A stretch of DNA of 64,000 bases. Origin: Aspidapion aeneum. Its lineage: Eukaryota > Arthropoda > Insecta > Coleoptera > Brentidae. Under the pieces are notes generated by a model. It was not told the origin of the DNA. It saw only the letters and a program-made list of their open reading frames with translations, and ran no database searches. A program made the translations under genes and the position numbers. Below are positions 20,201 through 31,910 of this stretch, one piece after another; within the stretch, counting starts at the first letter, position 1, and every line of letters starts with the position of its first letter. The stretch is taken from assembly GCA_963576565.1 (NCBI GenBank), contig OY755038.1, positions 63,591,622 to 63,655,621 on the forward strand. The letters run 5' to 3'.

Positions 20201-20350
20201 CTTAAGTAGTCGCTACGGTGTAAAAAGTGCGCCACTCGATCTAAAAACCATCCAACGTCTTTTTTACCCTTTCTTCTTGGGCATATATTATGGAAATCAA
20301 AGATATTTTTGATTATTTATTGTATTTTAGAAATTATTAGTCTATGTATA

Positions 20351-20580
20351 CCGGGTGCGCCAAAAAAACCGGACAATTTTTTTTCAATATAACTTTTGAA
20401 GTATATCATCGATTTTAATGGGACAAACTGCACTTGGCAGAGAATTATTTAGAGTTTTATCTAAATATCTTTTTCGGTCCGCCGCGCCATATCAAAATCC
20501 AAGATGGCGGTCGAAATTAAATTGCACCCTTCAAAGATGCTCGTTAATTCAAGTATTGTCCGGTTTTTTTTGCCCCACCC

Positions 20581-20582
<2 letters not shown>
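20351..20582. mobile_element. mariner-like MITE, CCGGGTG ends, TA flanks
   Basis: 232 bp with terminal inverted repeats of ~30 bp: CCGGGTGCGCCAAAAAAACC... at the left and ...GGTTTTTTTTGCCCCACCCGG at the right, followed inward by GGACAAT/ATTGTCC. It is flanked by TA on both sides, as expected for Tc1/mariner insertions; the right TA merges into a long (TA)n tract. No transposase. Frames over this region are translations of the repeat and microsatellite. Confidence 0.75.

Positions 20583-20658
<76 letters not shown>
20583..20658. repeat. (TA)38 microsatellite
   Basis: Uninterrupted TA repeat abutting the right end of the MITE, suggesting that the MITE's target TA lay at, or seeded, the microsatellite. 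Confidence 0.95.
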
Positions 20659-20661
<3 letters not shown>

Positions 20662-20711
20662 ACAATAATTTAAATGTCCAAAACGTAAACGCCTAAGCCG
20701 AAACAAACGAG

Positions 20712-23658
20712 TTAGTGCAGGCGCTGTAGGTAGTTGAGTATGCAAAATATGACGGCCGCAGTTTGACAATGGATTCTAGCTGACAAAAGGTCGCAGATTA
20801 ACGATCTGGATGTTTCCAAGCCAGGTTTTGGTCTAATTTTTTTTATCCCCCCTTCTCTTATAGCCGTGTTCGAATTTCTGAAAATTTAACAAAGTTGACG
20901 CCTTAAAGCCACAATGACAGAGAAATTATTAATCAAAAATGTGTAAAATCCAATCTAAATATAAAACTTTATTAGTTTGTTAGCTGCAAAACCCCCAAAA
21001 ACCCCTCAAAACCTGCGATTTTGAGGTTTTCTTCAAATTTTCTGAAAAACTAAGCTTCTTAGGGAAAAATATGAAATTACCTTTATTATAGACAATAAAA
21101 TTTGCTTTTCAACTGTGTATTACTAAGTGAGGTACGACCAATGGCAAAGTCTTCAGCGGCGTCCGTTAATTGAAGTGATATAAAAATATGAAAACAAGAA
21201 ACATGTTTATCACATGATTTAACCGATTTTCTTGAAAACTAAGCTATCTATCAAAAATTATGTTCTATAGTCAATTGTAGACAATGAAATTTCCTTCAAA
21301 ACGGTGTATAAGAAGGTAAGATTACTTTTATCTATAACAATTTAGGGTCGTCCGTAAATTACATCAATTTTGAAAAATCACTAAATTAAGCTTTTTGGGA
21401 AAAAAATATTTACACTTTATTGTAGAAAATAAAATTATCTTTTTAACTATGTATAAGCTAGCGCAGAGTATTACCAAACTTTCCAGCGGCGTCCGTTTGT
21501 TCAGAAAATGTTTAAAAAATTAAAAAACCACATGTTTGTCTTATGTTTTACCCGATTACCTTAAAAACTAAGCCTTCTGTCAAAAATCATGTTACATAGT
21601 CGATTGTAGACAATAAAATTTTCTTTTAACTGCTGTGTCACAAAGTGAGATTTAGCTTTAAATTAAAACTTCACAGGCGTCCGTAAATAAAATCAATTTT
21701 TACAAATCACAAATAAATTAATTTTTTTACAGATTTGATCCAATTTCCTTAAAAACTAAGCCCAATTGAAAATGTTCTAAACTTTATTGATGAAAACAAA
21801 ATTCCCATTTTACCGATATATGTCAGTGAGATTTGGTTAATGACAAACTCTCCAGCGAAGTTCGTATAGATATAAGGGTCATATAAAACAAAAAAAATAA
21901 AAGCATTTTTGTCACATGTTTCATCCGATTTTCCAAAAAAACTAAGCTTTTTATAAGAAATATGCTTGACAGCTGATTTATAGAAAATAAAATTTTCTTT
22001 TAAATGATATATAACTTGGTAACATTAATTTTATTTTTAAAATTTCAGGGGCGTTTGTAAATAAAATAAATTTTTAAAAATTAACATATGAAGCACCATA
22101 ATATACCCGCCATCTGCATTGATAGTCTTTGCACCCCTTGTACCTTTCCTTCCATCCCTCCTCCACAAAAAAAAAAGATGAAACTCCCCCCGAAAAAAGA
22201 TTCTAGGTACGGCTCTAGCAGCAAAGGTGATCCTACTACTCACCTTTTCTCCAGATCCTGCGCCATAATTTTGTAGGTACGGTTAGATATGTGAGGGGGG
22301 ATGGCCTACTACCGCCACTGATTCAAATTTTAAGAATCTTAAAAAAAATCGAACCAAAATTAATTTGTTTGGTAATTTTTAAACATTGATGTAATTTACG
22401 GACGTATCCAAAGTTTTAAAAATTAAACTTTTCTTACCTTGTTATACATCGTTGAAAAGGAAAAAATTTTTCTACAATCAAGTATAAGAGACATTTTTTG
22501 ATAAAGAGCTCGGTTTTTTGGAAAATCGGGTGAAACATGTTACAAAAATGTTTTTATTTATTTATTTTGTAAATGTCCCCCATTTACGAACATAATTTTA
22601 TTTTTTACAATAAATTTTAGAACACTTTTTTTTATTGTTACCTGAGCTTAGTTTCTAAGAAAATTGGATAAAACCTGTAACAAAATTAATTTGTTTGGTG
22701 ATTTGTAAAAATTGATTTTATTTACGGACGCCTGTGAAGATTTATTGTGAAGATAAACCTTACCTTGTGGTACGGCGTTTAAAAGGAATTTTTATTGTCT
22801 ATAATCGACTATAGAGCACAATTTTTGATAGAGGGCTTGGTTTTTAAGATAACATGTGGTTTTTTAATTTTTTTCACATTTTCTCAAAAAACGGACGCCG
22901 CTGGAGAGTTTGCTGTTAATCTGATTGCACTAAACTTATACACTATTAAAAAGGGAATTTCGTTTTCTACAATAAAGTGTGGAATATGTTTTTTCCTAAA
23001 AAGCTTAGTTTTTGAGAAAATTGGATAAAACTTGTAAAACAAGGCCCTAAATTGTTATAAATAAAACTAATCCTGCCCTGTTACACATCGTTTAAAAGGA
23101 AATTTCATTGTCTACAACCGACTATAGAACACAATATTTAATAGAGAGCTTGGTTTTCAATAAAATCGGGGAAAACAGGTAATATGTATGTTTCTTTTTT
23201 TCATTTTTTTTCATTACCTCAATAAACGGACGCCGCTGGAGAGTTTGTCTTTGTTCGTACCCCACTGACTTGTATATCGCTGAAAAGGAAATTTTATTGT
23301 CTACAATAAAGACAATTACATATTTTTCACTAAGAAGCTTAGTTTTTAAGAAAAAATGAAGAAAACCTAAAAATTTTAGGTTTTGGGGGTATGGGGGTTT
23401 TTGCAGCTAAAATTTAAAGAACTAATATAATTTTATTTTTAGCTTAGGTTTTTAATATTTTTGATTCATTTCTCTGTCATTGCGGCTTTAGGCCATCAAC
23501 ATAGTTAAATTTTCAGAAATTCGAACACGACTATAAGAGAAGGGTGGATAAAAAAAATTGGACCAAAACCTGGCTTGGCAACATCCAGATCCTTGACCTA
23601 CTGTCAAAGTGCGCTCTTCTTATTTTGCATACTCAACTACCTACAGCGCCTGCACTAA
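20712..23658. mobile_element. 2.9-kb foldback element (family F) with tandem-repeat arms
   Basis: The outermost ~38 bases are inverted copies: TTAGTGCAGGCGCTGTAGG... at 20712 and ...CCTACAGCGCCTGCACTAA ending at 23658. Inverted similarity continues inward through the terminal ~300 bp (CCAAGCCAGGTTTTGG, AGAAATTCGAACACG in reverse) and then through arms built of related 140-190-bp units containing GGCGTCCGT, AGACAATAAAATTT and AAAACTAAGC. About six units can be counted in the left arm (near 21159, 21349, 21490, 21679, 21859, 22052) with mirror units on the right (22400, 22715, 22890, 23228). The non-repetitive centre is ~22085-22330. The layout is like Drosophila FB elements. No transposase is visible. 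Confidence 0.75.
22085..22330. other. central loop of the foldback F element
   Basis: Sequence not mirrored in the arms, with CA-rich and G-rich parts (GATGGCCTACTACCGCCACTG at the right). The CCGCCACTG end is the mirror of CAGTGGCGG seen at hAT-like termini, so the centre may itself be a hAT-type insertion, but I cannot find the matching left end. Confidence 0.35.
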
Positions 23659-24655
23659 GTAGAATTTAACTAGTTTCTGGCCTAAGCATATTATAATAAA
23701 TAGGCAGTCGCTTGAAAAGGAATAATATTTGATTAAATTAAACCGTATACCTACCAAATTCTAAATACCTCATTCATAATAGAGTTCGAGCAAACCCACG
23801 GGGCCGCCCGAGAGGCTCTCTCTCTTTAATGCACCTCATTTAAAAGAGCGGAAGAATTGCCAAGCGCTCCGGGTTGTTTACGCCAGGTCACTAAATGTCC
23901 ACGTCTTGAAAAAGGAATCTATAAGCGGGGGAAAGTAGGACGATTGTAAAGTAGATTGGTATAATTGTCTTTGGTATGGCAACACCGCCGACTCTTTCAG
24001 AGGAGGCAATTCACAATGAATATTTACACCGTCGTGTATGGCCATCTGGTATGAGATTTCGGTAAATCGGGTCATTTTGGATTGGTTGTCTATTTATTAG
24101 TTTATGCTTATGGCAAAAAGATATTAGGTCATTACTACAGTTAGTAGTTACTCACAGAACTTTAAAAGATGTTTCTATTGAGACACCCTTTATAATTGTT
24201 TTAACACAAAACATTCCGATTAAATTTTATTAAGAGTAAAATAAGACGGGGTGAACAGATACTTTCAGGAAAACTTTTATGCATACCTTAAATTGTTTTA
24301 GAGTTTTGAAACGAAAGTGGAAAAGTTTTAAAAGCCCTAGAGAAGTAATAGTATCCTATATTTTATGCTTTTAGTAGTTGTAGCGAGGCCATGCCACTGT
24401 GTCGAGCTCGGCTTACTTTAAAAATTTAAAAGGGGTTTTGCCTTTATTATAATCATTCAAAAAATAAACAAAAAAAAATAAAACCCGACTATGCTGCCTA
24501 ACTACATTAAAAAGCCCGAACTTAGATTTTTTAAAAATATTTATTTAAATAAAAGTGGTTTTAAGTTCTTTTTCTAAATTATCGTAGTCGCATATCGAAA
24601 TGCTAACTAATTAGGTAGGGGAGGGGAGGCAAACGATAAGCACCTAATCATAGTT
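23659..24655. other. spacer with one unconvincing frame
   Basis: A 65-codon minus-strand frame (23878-24075) contains HDGVNIHCELPPLKES, less AT-biased than random, but I recognise no domain and there is no support for a gene. The remainder is AT-rich with a CTCTCTCTC patch near 23817. Confidence 0.3.
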
Positions 24656-24661
24656 AAAAAA

Positions 24662-24960
24662 CAAATTATATATATCTTTGCGTTTCAGATGATTTTGAAA
24701 ATTTTTCGTAGCACCGTCTATTTGTCTATAGGTCTGCATGTCAGTCTGTAACGACCGACGCACATAGCTCAAAAACTACTTGCCCGATTTTGATGAAATT
24801 TGGTACCTATGTTAGGTTTTGGCTTTAGAAGGTCCCATATAAAAATGAATAAAATCCACCCGACATAAGCTGCAAAAACGGGTGAAGGGGGATTAAGAAA
24901 ATTAGAGTTCTGGTAAAAATATTACTTGTGTGGTATTATATTAAAGGTAATTGTGCATGA
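24662..24960 (+). mobile_element. family A, diverged partial copy
   Basis: ATATATCTTTGCGTTTCAGATGATTTTGAAA, CGACGCACATAGCTCAAAAAC, TTGCCCGATTTTGATGAAAT and TTTGGTACCTATG follow the family A order seen at 4138 and 42000. The (GTCT)n is eroded to CTATTTGTCTATAGGTCTG. Both terminal hairpins are missing. Confidence 0.65.
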
Positions 24961-25167
24961 AGATAATAAATACATTATAGTTTGTTTTGTTTAGTGTTGT
25001 TACACTGGGGGGAAGGAATCTCAAATTGGACGCATCCTCGGCTGGCATCTAGCAAATTTCATTGCCAGAGATTTTAATAACGTACGTAGTGTGGACTATT
25101 TATGATTTAACACTGAATGGTTACATTTAGAATATTTTAAATTTTACATTTTTGATTTAGGTGTATA

Positions 25168-25331
25168 CAGTGGCGTATTTAAAAAAGAGTTTTGGGGGGT
25201 CCCCAGACCCCCGGAGGCCGTATTTTATGCTATTTTATGTTTGTATTCATGAAATATATAAAAAATATCTAGAAAAACCTTAGCATCGGGGGAAAACCGC
25301 CCCCCCTAACACCCTCCTATATACGACACTG
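25168..25331. mobile_element. G-rich MITE family C, copy 2 (hAT-like ends)
   Basis: 164 bp from CAGTGGCGTATTTAAA to CTCCTATATACGACACTG; the ends are inverted over ~15 bp with mismatches. Inside are a GGGGGGTCCCCAGACCCCC arm, an AT-rich middle (TGTATTCATGAAATATAT, AAAAATATCTAG) and a CGGGGGAAAACCGCCCCCC arm. The CAGTGGCG start is typical of hAT-related MITEs. The flanking 8-mers (GGTGTATA and GGTATTTC) match only partly. Confidence 0.65.
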
Positions 25332-26560
25332 GGTATTTCAATTTTTATGACGATGGTCCATGTAATTATCCATGTAATGTAAGCAAGTGTATAAATTGTT
25401 TGGTAAATCTATCTATTAAAAAAATCTAAAAAACTACCTAGCATCAAATATTGAAAAAAATAAAAATGTATAGTGACAAATATTCACCTTATTGGACTTT
25501 ATCTGGCTTATTGAGTCTTACCAGTACTTAATTTATCGAATGATCAGTGTTGGCAGTGGCACTTACCTAAAACAAAAAAAACATATGCATTTTTTTGTAG
25601 ATTTGCATAAAACGTAGTTTTAAATAAAGTAAACCCTCGAACAGCTAAATAGATCAAAACCAAATTATGTAAAATAAAGTAATATAATATAATATTATAT
25701 TATATAATATTATATAATATTAATAACAATAATTAGAATACACGGAGTAATCCGGGAAGCAATGTATAGTAATGTTTTCTACCGTGTGCATAATCAGGGT
25801 AATGGATGCGTGTAGCAAAATCTTCTTTTTGTATTTTTGTGCAGAATTTTTTACATTAATAGTAAGCGAGCGCTTTCGGATTCTGTCATCTTATAAAAGA
25901 TACTTCATCACAGAACTCTAATTAATATTAACTTTGATTATCATTTGTACAATCAAAGATATTACCACATCTTTTAGAAATTGACAAAGGGACCTGATGA
26001 TGGATGATGGTCCGAGAGCCCACTATGCACCGCTATAAGTTGTATAGTAATAAAAAATTAGCTGGGCATTAAAAGGAGTTGCAACTGAGTATGTTCCAAA
26101 ATTTCAATTTATGTCAGGGCGCAAATTGCCTTATTTCGCAGTGTTAAGATATCGAGAGAGTGAATGAAAAAAAATTGCAAATACGAACTTTATAATACAA
26201 AAATGTTTGAAAAGGTAACGGGTTTTAACTTTCTTTTCTCTCAGAGTTTTAAGCAAAAAATAACAATTGAAGTCAAAAAATGCCGAAAACCAAATTATGA
26301 TTCTAAAACGTCTGTTGCCTGAATAAATAGGTTGGTATGTATTGCAGTCAGTCGCTGAGTATGCTTAGTTAGCTTTGAAATTTGAAATTCAATTTTTCCG
26401 ATTTTGAGGGTCTCAATTTAATATTATTGTAGTATAGCTACGAAGCTAAATTTACTTTATATTGGTTTTAAAGACAGAAACATTGTAAAGATGTTATTTG
26501 TACTAATAAATTATCGTACCTATATCACAAAGCGAAAATGTATACTTATTTTAAATTTAA
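25332..26560. other. AT-rich stretch, no gene
   Basis: Contains a strongly palindromic AT tract (25680-25725, repeats of ATAATATTATA). No supported coding region, RNA gene or element boundary. Confidence 0.35.
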
Positions 26561-26564
26561 TATA

Positions 26565-27302
26565 CAGGGTGTCCCAACTAAAAGGTAACAGACGTGTTTT
26601 TGGGTATTTTTCGTGCAAATTTGGAGAAACGCTCGGACACGTCGATTTTGTTTGCTAGGGGGACACTTTTTGGCTATCTTGACATTTTTGTAGCACGCAC
26701 AATCTTCGAGGGGTATACTTTATCCCTGTATTTTGAATAGGGAAAGTGGGTCTAGTGATACCTTGTTTTGAAGTTCTCTTTAATATCGCGTAAAACTTTC
26801 GAAAATCCATAGATTAGTTTTTGAGACATGTGCTCTCAAATTTTTAAATTTTTCATGGATTGATAAAAATTTTGAAAATCCATGGATTAGTTTTTGAGTT
26901 ATTTGCTTTAAAGTTTTCAAATTTTACATGGAATGATAAAGTAAAAATTAAATCGAAAAAGTGAAAAATTCTGATTTTTTTTTTATTTTATCAGTCCATG
27001 TTAAATTTGAAAGGTTGATTGATGGAAATTATCTCAAAAACTAATAGATGGATTTTTGAAATTTCTACACAGTTGTAAAGACATTCAAGAGGCCTTCAAA
27101 ACAAGGTATCACTAGACCCACTTTCCCTATTTAAAATATAGGGGTAAAGTATACCCCTCGAAGGGGGTTCGTGCTACATAAATTTCAAGATAGCCAAAAA
27201 GTGTCCCCCTCGCAAACAAAATCGACGTGTCCGAGCGTTTCTCCAAATTCGCACGAAAAATACCCAAAAACACGTCTGTTACCTTTTAGTTGGGACACCC
27301 TG
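26565..27302. mobile_element. CAGGGTG-type foldback element 1, TATA flanks
   Basis: 738 bp with long inverted arms. CAGGGTGTCCCAACTAAAAG at the left pairs with CTTTTAGTTGGGACACCCTG at the right, and inverted identity continues for over 200 bp per arm (including CGGACACGTCGATTTTGTTTG and CGAGGGGTATACTTTA) and, more weakly, to the centre. It is flanked by TATA on both sides, consistent with a TA target as in Tc1/mariner-type elements. Short frames over 27171-27461 are shadows of the arm. No transposase. Confidence 0.8.
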
Positions 27303-27309
27303 TATATAG

Positions 27310-27955
27310 AAATACAAACAACATATTGTGTGAGGATGGAAAAATACAATAACAATGAAAATATTTTCTTTGGCGGGATCAACTAGAATTAAATGTATGA
27401 ATGTACGGTAGTGGCGATGGCGGTTAGCACCCTTAAAGGATCTAACCTGGCACTTAGGCACGTCCTTCTGGGTCCGCTGTACATCACGTACCTACTGTGT
27501 TCGACTTAGATAATAATTTAAATACTATCTAGTCAATAGAACCCAGTAGACTTCGAATTATACTTTAGGCCAGAAACTTAGTCATCATGATATACCACAT
27601 AATGCCATGGTTGTAGCCTTAGACCAATAAACCTTTTGACATATTCAACAGGGTACACAGAGCCACACCAGATAACATCTATGGTAAAGGGGGTGGGTTA
27701 ATCTTGTAATTCTCTGAATATATTCGGTGACATGGCCATTTAGGAAATCACCACATGTGACAGGGTATATGGAGTACCTATTAGGAGCTAGCAGCTAGGT
27801 GCTAGCTCCAAATAAGTATTCCACCAGTTTTAATTTTTTTGTTAACATGTATGATTATGATCAAATCTCGTCCGTTACCAGACTACCCATTTAACCATGG
27901 GTCGAGGCCCTTTTAGTCGCCTCTTTCGACAGACGTAGGGGTTACCTTGGTGCTA
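27310..27955. other. spacer, nothing recognised
   Basis: No supported feature. GC content is slightly higher around 27870-27950 (CCATGGGTCGAGGCCC). Confidence 0.3.
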
Positions 27956-27963
27956 TTCTAATC

Positions 27964-29224
27964 CAGTGGCGGCGCGTGATAAAAAGCTTTGGGGGTGCAC
28001 ACCAAAAAAAAAAAATTAAAATTGCGGCGCAGTCGAAAATCTTTTTTCAGTGCCACGCTAACTTTTTGGGCCTTCGAGTGGGCCGTCATATCATATAATT
28101 TAGAGCAAATAATTTCAAAAATTAGATATTTAGTTAGATATTAGTTACCTACCTATTATTATTGTTTTTATAAATAAATAATAAACTATCACACCTAGTT
28201 TATTTTCTCCTCTAATGGCAAAGATGAAAATTTATTTAAATATTGCATGCTAATGCTATCAGAATTAACAACTTCCGCCATTGTCAAAATTCCCCAGATT
28301 AATATATCTACATTTTCGTAATAAAAAAAAATTGTGTGTGCTTAAGATCACACGGCAGAAGTGTAAACTTCAACAAGGCGAAATTAATAATACTGGCCCA
28401 TAACATATTCTGCAAAGCGGACCGAACCGAACTCTTCTGTGTACTGGCCTTCATCTGCATCATCATATCGCTCGCTGAATGTTTCTCACAGTTTGTCGAC
28501 TCGAGCCGATTTCACCCGAATGAGCGTTACATAGCCGAGCCTGGCGGCTCAGTTGAATTCACTACCCACCAAAACTGCTAAACGCGCCTAAAGAAGTTTA
28601 CACTTCAAAAACTACAAACAAGTAAAACATCAATATTTTTATTTTTTGCACACTTAGTACTTAAAATTTCAACTCTACTCAGTGTTATATAATATAATGA
28701 TTACTTAGTACCGAATACAAAATATCTGATACTCGAATAGGAAGTATCAGTACTATTCGATACTTGCAAAAGTAATCGTTGCACACACAACTACTAAGTG
28801 CAATGCGAATCAACGACGCAGGGGTCATCACGGGGGTGCGGGCAGCATTTCGGCTGGTCTTGGTATAAGCGCCGTGCAGAAGGAAGATTCAGATTCTATG
28901 TACTGTAAAATTCTATTGGCACATGTCGTCTTCTCTTTCTATATTTCGTAATTAGTATGCGACATAACATCTAGGGTGCATAGAATTTCGTTCCAGTAAA
29001 TAAAAGCGTTGTTTGCATATATGTAGTCTTCCGTATATGGAGAGTTTGAACACGAATACAAACACATACATCAGGTATTAATTCCTAGAGTATATTCCAG
29101 TATTTAGTGAATTTCTTTTGGGATAATTATGAATTAAATTAAGGAATGATCAAAGTTTAATATTTTTTTAAGTAAAATTTGGGAGTGCACTTGCACATGT
29201 GCACTTATGGAGAAACCGCCACTG
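27964..29224. mobile_element. non-autonomous hAT element with 8-bp target duplication
   Basis: 1,261 bp beginning CAGTGGCGGCGCGTG and ending CCGCCACTG, with short inverted ends (CAGTGGCGG) plus subterminal GGTGCAC / GTGCACT motifs. The flanking octamers are TTCTAATC (27956-27963) and TTCTTATC (29225-29232), seven of eight identical. The terminus and duplication length are those of the hAT superfamily. No transposase remains. A nested inverted pair GAAGTGTAAACTTC / GAAGTTTACACTTC lies at about 28357 and 28592. Confidence 0.8.
28350..28608. mobile_element. small inverted-repeat insert inside the hAT element
   Basis: GCAGAAGTGTAAACTTCAAC near 28357 and AAGAAGTTTACACTTCAAAA near 28590 are inverted copies enclosing ~215 bp. 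An 81-codon frame (28336-28581) spans it. It contains a hydrophobic stretch (VLAFICIIISLAEC) but no recognisable domain, so I treat it as part of the element. Confidence 0.45.
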
Positions 29225-29232
29225 TTCTTATC

Positions 29233-30635
29233 TCCGGACACCATACGGACATCAACTAGAATTGTCTATAAAATTCATTCAAATGCTTGTTGTCTTTGTA
29301 TAAGAAAGAATTTTAGATATGCACGAATGTAATGGGACATATTCACTAAAAAACGAGCGAAAGCGAACACACGCGAGCAACAGAATGCTTTATCGTCATT
29401 CAGTAAGTACGGGCTAGTGACCGAACAAACGTTTGTTCGTGTTCAAAATAGACTTAGACAAAAAAAACATTACTATGCTTAATGATTTTTCAAGAAAATA
29501 AATGGATTAACTGCGGCCTGAAGATGTTTGCTGTAGTTTGAGCCCCATATACAAATAACATCAAATATACGCTCTTGCTTGCTGCGCTTTTTTATGAATA
29601 AGCACCTTATCAGGGCGTGAAAAAAACATTCCGCTTAACTCATAACTGTGGACGTGGAGTCTTTAATGCAGACTCTGCATAGATAGTTTATGTTTTCGTG
29701 GTTTGGTTGATTCTGCCCCCCCTACCCCTCGCCTCAGCAGGGCTGCTACCTATTGCACTAATACACTTTTACACAGGGGCGTGTGGTGAAATTTAAAACA
29801 AGGGAAGCAGTTTTTTCAAACTTGCTTATTTGTATTTTTCTATCGTTTCTAGTTTTCTGTAAGCTTTAGTTTCTTGCTTAGCCTACCGTTATTTATGATA
29901 CCTTTTTATTTTTTCATTAAAACTTTCTAATTCTAAAGAATACTTTTTATTAATCAAAAAACACTCTATACAATCACACAACTGTATAGTTTTAGCGGCT
30001 GTTACAATATCCTTTATCGACACCGCACTGTGCAACGCGTATGTAATAGTTCAATGAATAGAGGCCAAAATAGGGGGGTTACCCTACAAAAGGTCCGGTA
30101 GTTCTGATTTTTAGATATGTTGTTAAGCTCGGAAGGGTTGTTAAAAATCTGAGTTTTCGTCACCCCCACACCTGTGCTCCCTCCACCATCTTGAAAAAAC
30201 CATAAAAAATTAGCACTTTTTTTAGTTTTTTGCCTTTAATTTCGTTCCAGTATGTTAAATCGCAAAAAGAGTTATATGAAATTTTTTAGAGGATATAATT
30301 GGGTGGTACTGTGGTTGTTCTGCGGGCAGTAGTAACGGAGCTAGGTAATTTCCAAAAATGACTAAAATCACGTGCTTGGGCAAATTTTCAGATTTTTTTC
30401 TACTTTAGACGGCGTAAGCTCCGAAATACTTTGTTCTAGGGTAAAAGTTCTAAGAACATATCTTGTAGAGAATTTTATCAGCTACAAAATCCACTCTTTA
30501 AATGTATTTTTAAATATTGTAATGGAGTGGGAATAACTTTTAACTTAAAGTAAGTAAGTTAGAAAATAATCATTTTTTTAAATTTAGTGCTTTAAACGGC
30601 ACGTTTTTTATTTATTTTTATTTTTTTGTATACAT
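29233..30635. other. non-coding stretch, nothing recognised
   Basis: AT-rich with scattered GC-richer patches; no supported gene. Some segments (30060-30200) carry G runs and C runs but no terminal repeat that I could pair. Confidence 0.3.
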
Positions 30636-30659
30636 TTAGTGACGTACAAAAAGGTAAGA

Positions 30660-31140
30660 GAGCTTAGGGGTCAAACACCTCCTTAAACTAACCACCTCTT
30701 CAAAAAACCCCGCAGACCCCCTAAAATCTAACATATTTAGGTTTTCTCAAATTTTCTCAAAAAATAAGCTTCTAAGAGAAAAATGTGTAATATACTTTAT
30801 TGTAGACAATGAAATTTCCTTTTGAAAAAGGTACAACTTGATGGGGGTCAACTATTTATAAACTCTTCAGCGGCGTCCGTTAATTGAAGTAATTTAAAAA
30901 AGTAAAAAAATATCCATGTTTTTTCAATGATTTATTCTATTTTTTTTTTAAATCAAGGTTTATAGAACAAAATGTTATACATTATTGTAGCAAATATAAT
31001 TTCCTTTAAAATGCTGTACAAGAAAGTCGGATTGGTTTCATGGTTATAAATTCAGAGGCGCCCGTAAATTTAACCAATTTTAAAAAATCACAAATTAAAG
31101 ATTTTTGTTACATTCCTTGAAAAGTAAAATTGTTTGAATG
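30660..31140 (+). mobile_element. partial copy of foldback family F arm
   Basis: Same order as the left arm of the 20712 element: ACCCCGCAGACCCCCTAAAA, TTAGGTTTTCTCAAATTTTC, AAAAAATAAGCTTCT, ACTTTATTGTAGACAATGAAATTTCC, TCTTCAGCGGCGTCCGTTAATTGAAGT, then a second unit with GAGGCGCCCGTAAATTTAACC. The outer ~300 bp and the whole opposite arm are absent. Confidence 0.65.
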
Positions 31141-31500
31141 AAAATGTCTTCAAAAACATTTTATTTGAACGAAAATTTGTTCAAAAATAATTTTCTTTTA
31201 ATTTTCTGCCCTTCTTTTGAGAGGTCGAAATCGGTGTTTTCCTAGCTTTTGTCAATTGTTTGCAAATATAACCTAACTTGTCCCGACACGCACCGATTTC
31301 GACTTCCGAAAAGGAATCCCGAAAAACATATGTTCCAAGAAATTTCCGTTTGAAGAAAACGTTTTCGAATATAAATTTGCGTTCAAATAAAATGTTTTCG
31401 AAAACATTTTTGTTCAAACAATTTTCCGTTCGAAGGAAACGTTTTAGAACAATTTTCCTTTCAAAAAAATGTTTTTCAACGAAGGCGACGTGTTTTTGAA
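31141..31500. repeat. short foldback-rich repeat of TTCGAA/AACGTTTTC motifs
   Basis: Repeated variants of GAAAACGTTTTCGAA, CATTTTTGTTCAAACAA and AAATTTCCGTTTGAAG in both orientations; CGAAATCGGTG (31227) is mirrored by CACCGATTTCG (31290). Frames on both strands (31181-31417, 31278-31499) are Phe/Asn/Lys-rich readings of the same repeat. No protein is supported. Confidence 0.5.
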
Positions 31501-31860
31501 TAAATTTCGGCGACCACTGTGTGTTGTTTTACTATGTACGCTTTTGTCATTGCGTGCTTTTTTGGTCTGCGCTTTTTCCTGTGTATGCTTTTTTCTTATG
31601 CGACTATTTCCTTTTCGGTTATTTTGCGGTAAACATTTCACCATTACCCCCCCCCCAGACTTTTGTTCCAGAACCGCTGTTGCTCCCTTAAAGAAAGATA
31701 GGCCCTCACCTGAGGAACTAAAACAGGGCCCGTCCAAATTATTGTGTCGTCACATTTTTTTTATTGAAAGGGTCCTGAGCGTCTCAGTCAGACGCTGCTA
31801 CTTCCCCTGTTATAAATTGACTTATGTGGCTAAATAAATACCTTTAAATGTATTTTACGT
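31501..31860. other. open frames without recognisable domains
   Basis: A 122-codon plus-strand frame (31469-31837) and a 97-codon minus-strand frame overlap here. The former has a hydrophobic Cys/Phe/Leu-rich part and a Pro run from a poly-C tract (31648-31657). Neither matches a family I know and neither has a supported promoter, so I do not call a gene. Confidence 0.25.
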
Positions 31861-31865
31861 CCTGA

Positions 31866-31910
31866 CTATGTATGTATGTATGTAAGTATGTATGTATTGT
31901 ATGTATTCGA
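31866..31910. repeat. (TATG)n microsatellite
   Basis: About nine imperfect TATG/TGTA units. Confidence 0.8.

Noticed and set aside
20418..20769. Frames with Tyr-Ile repeats
   Set aside because: Translation of the (TA)38 microsatellite joined to MITE sequence.
23878..24075. 65-codon minus-strand frame with HDGVNIHCELPPLKES
   Set aside because: Composition looks slightly coding-like but there is no recognisable family, conserved context or promoter; could be chance.
31469..31837. 122-codon frame with a hydrophobic N-terminal half
   Set aside because: No domain, no start context, overlaps a minus-strand frame of similar length and a repetitive region; looks fortuitous.
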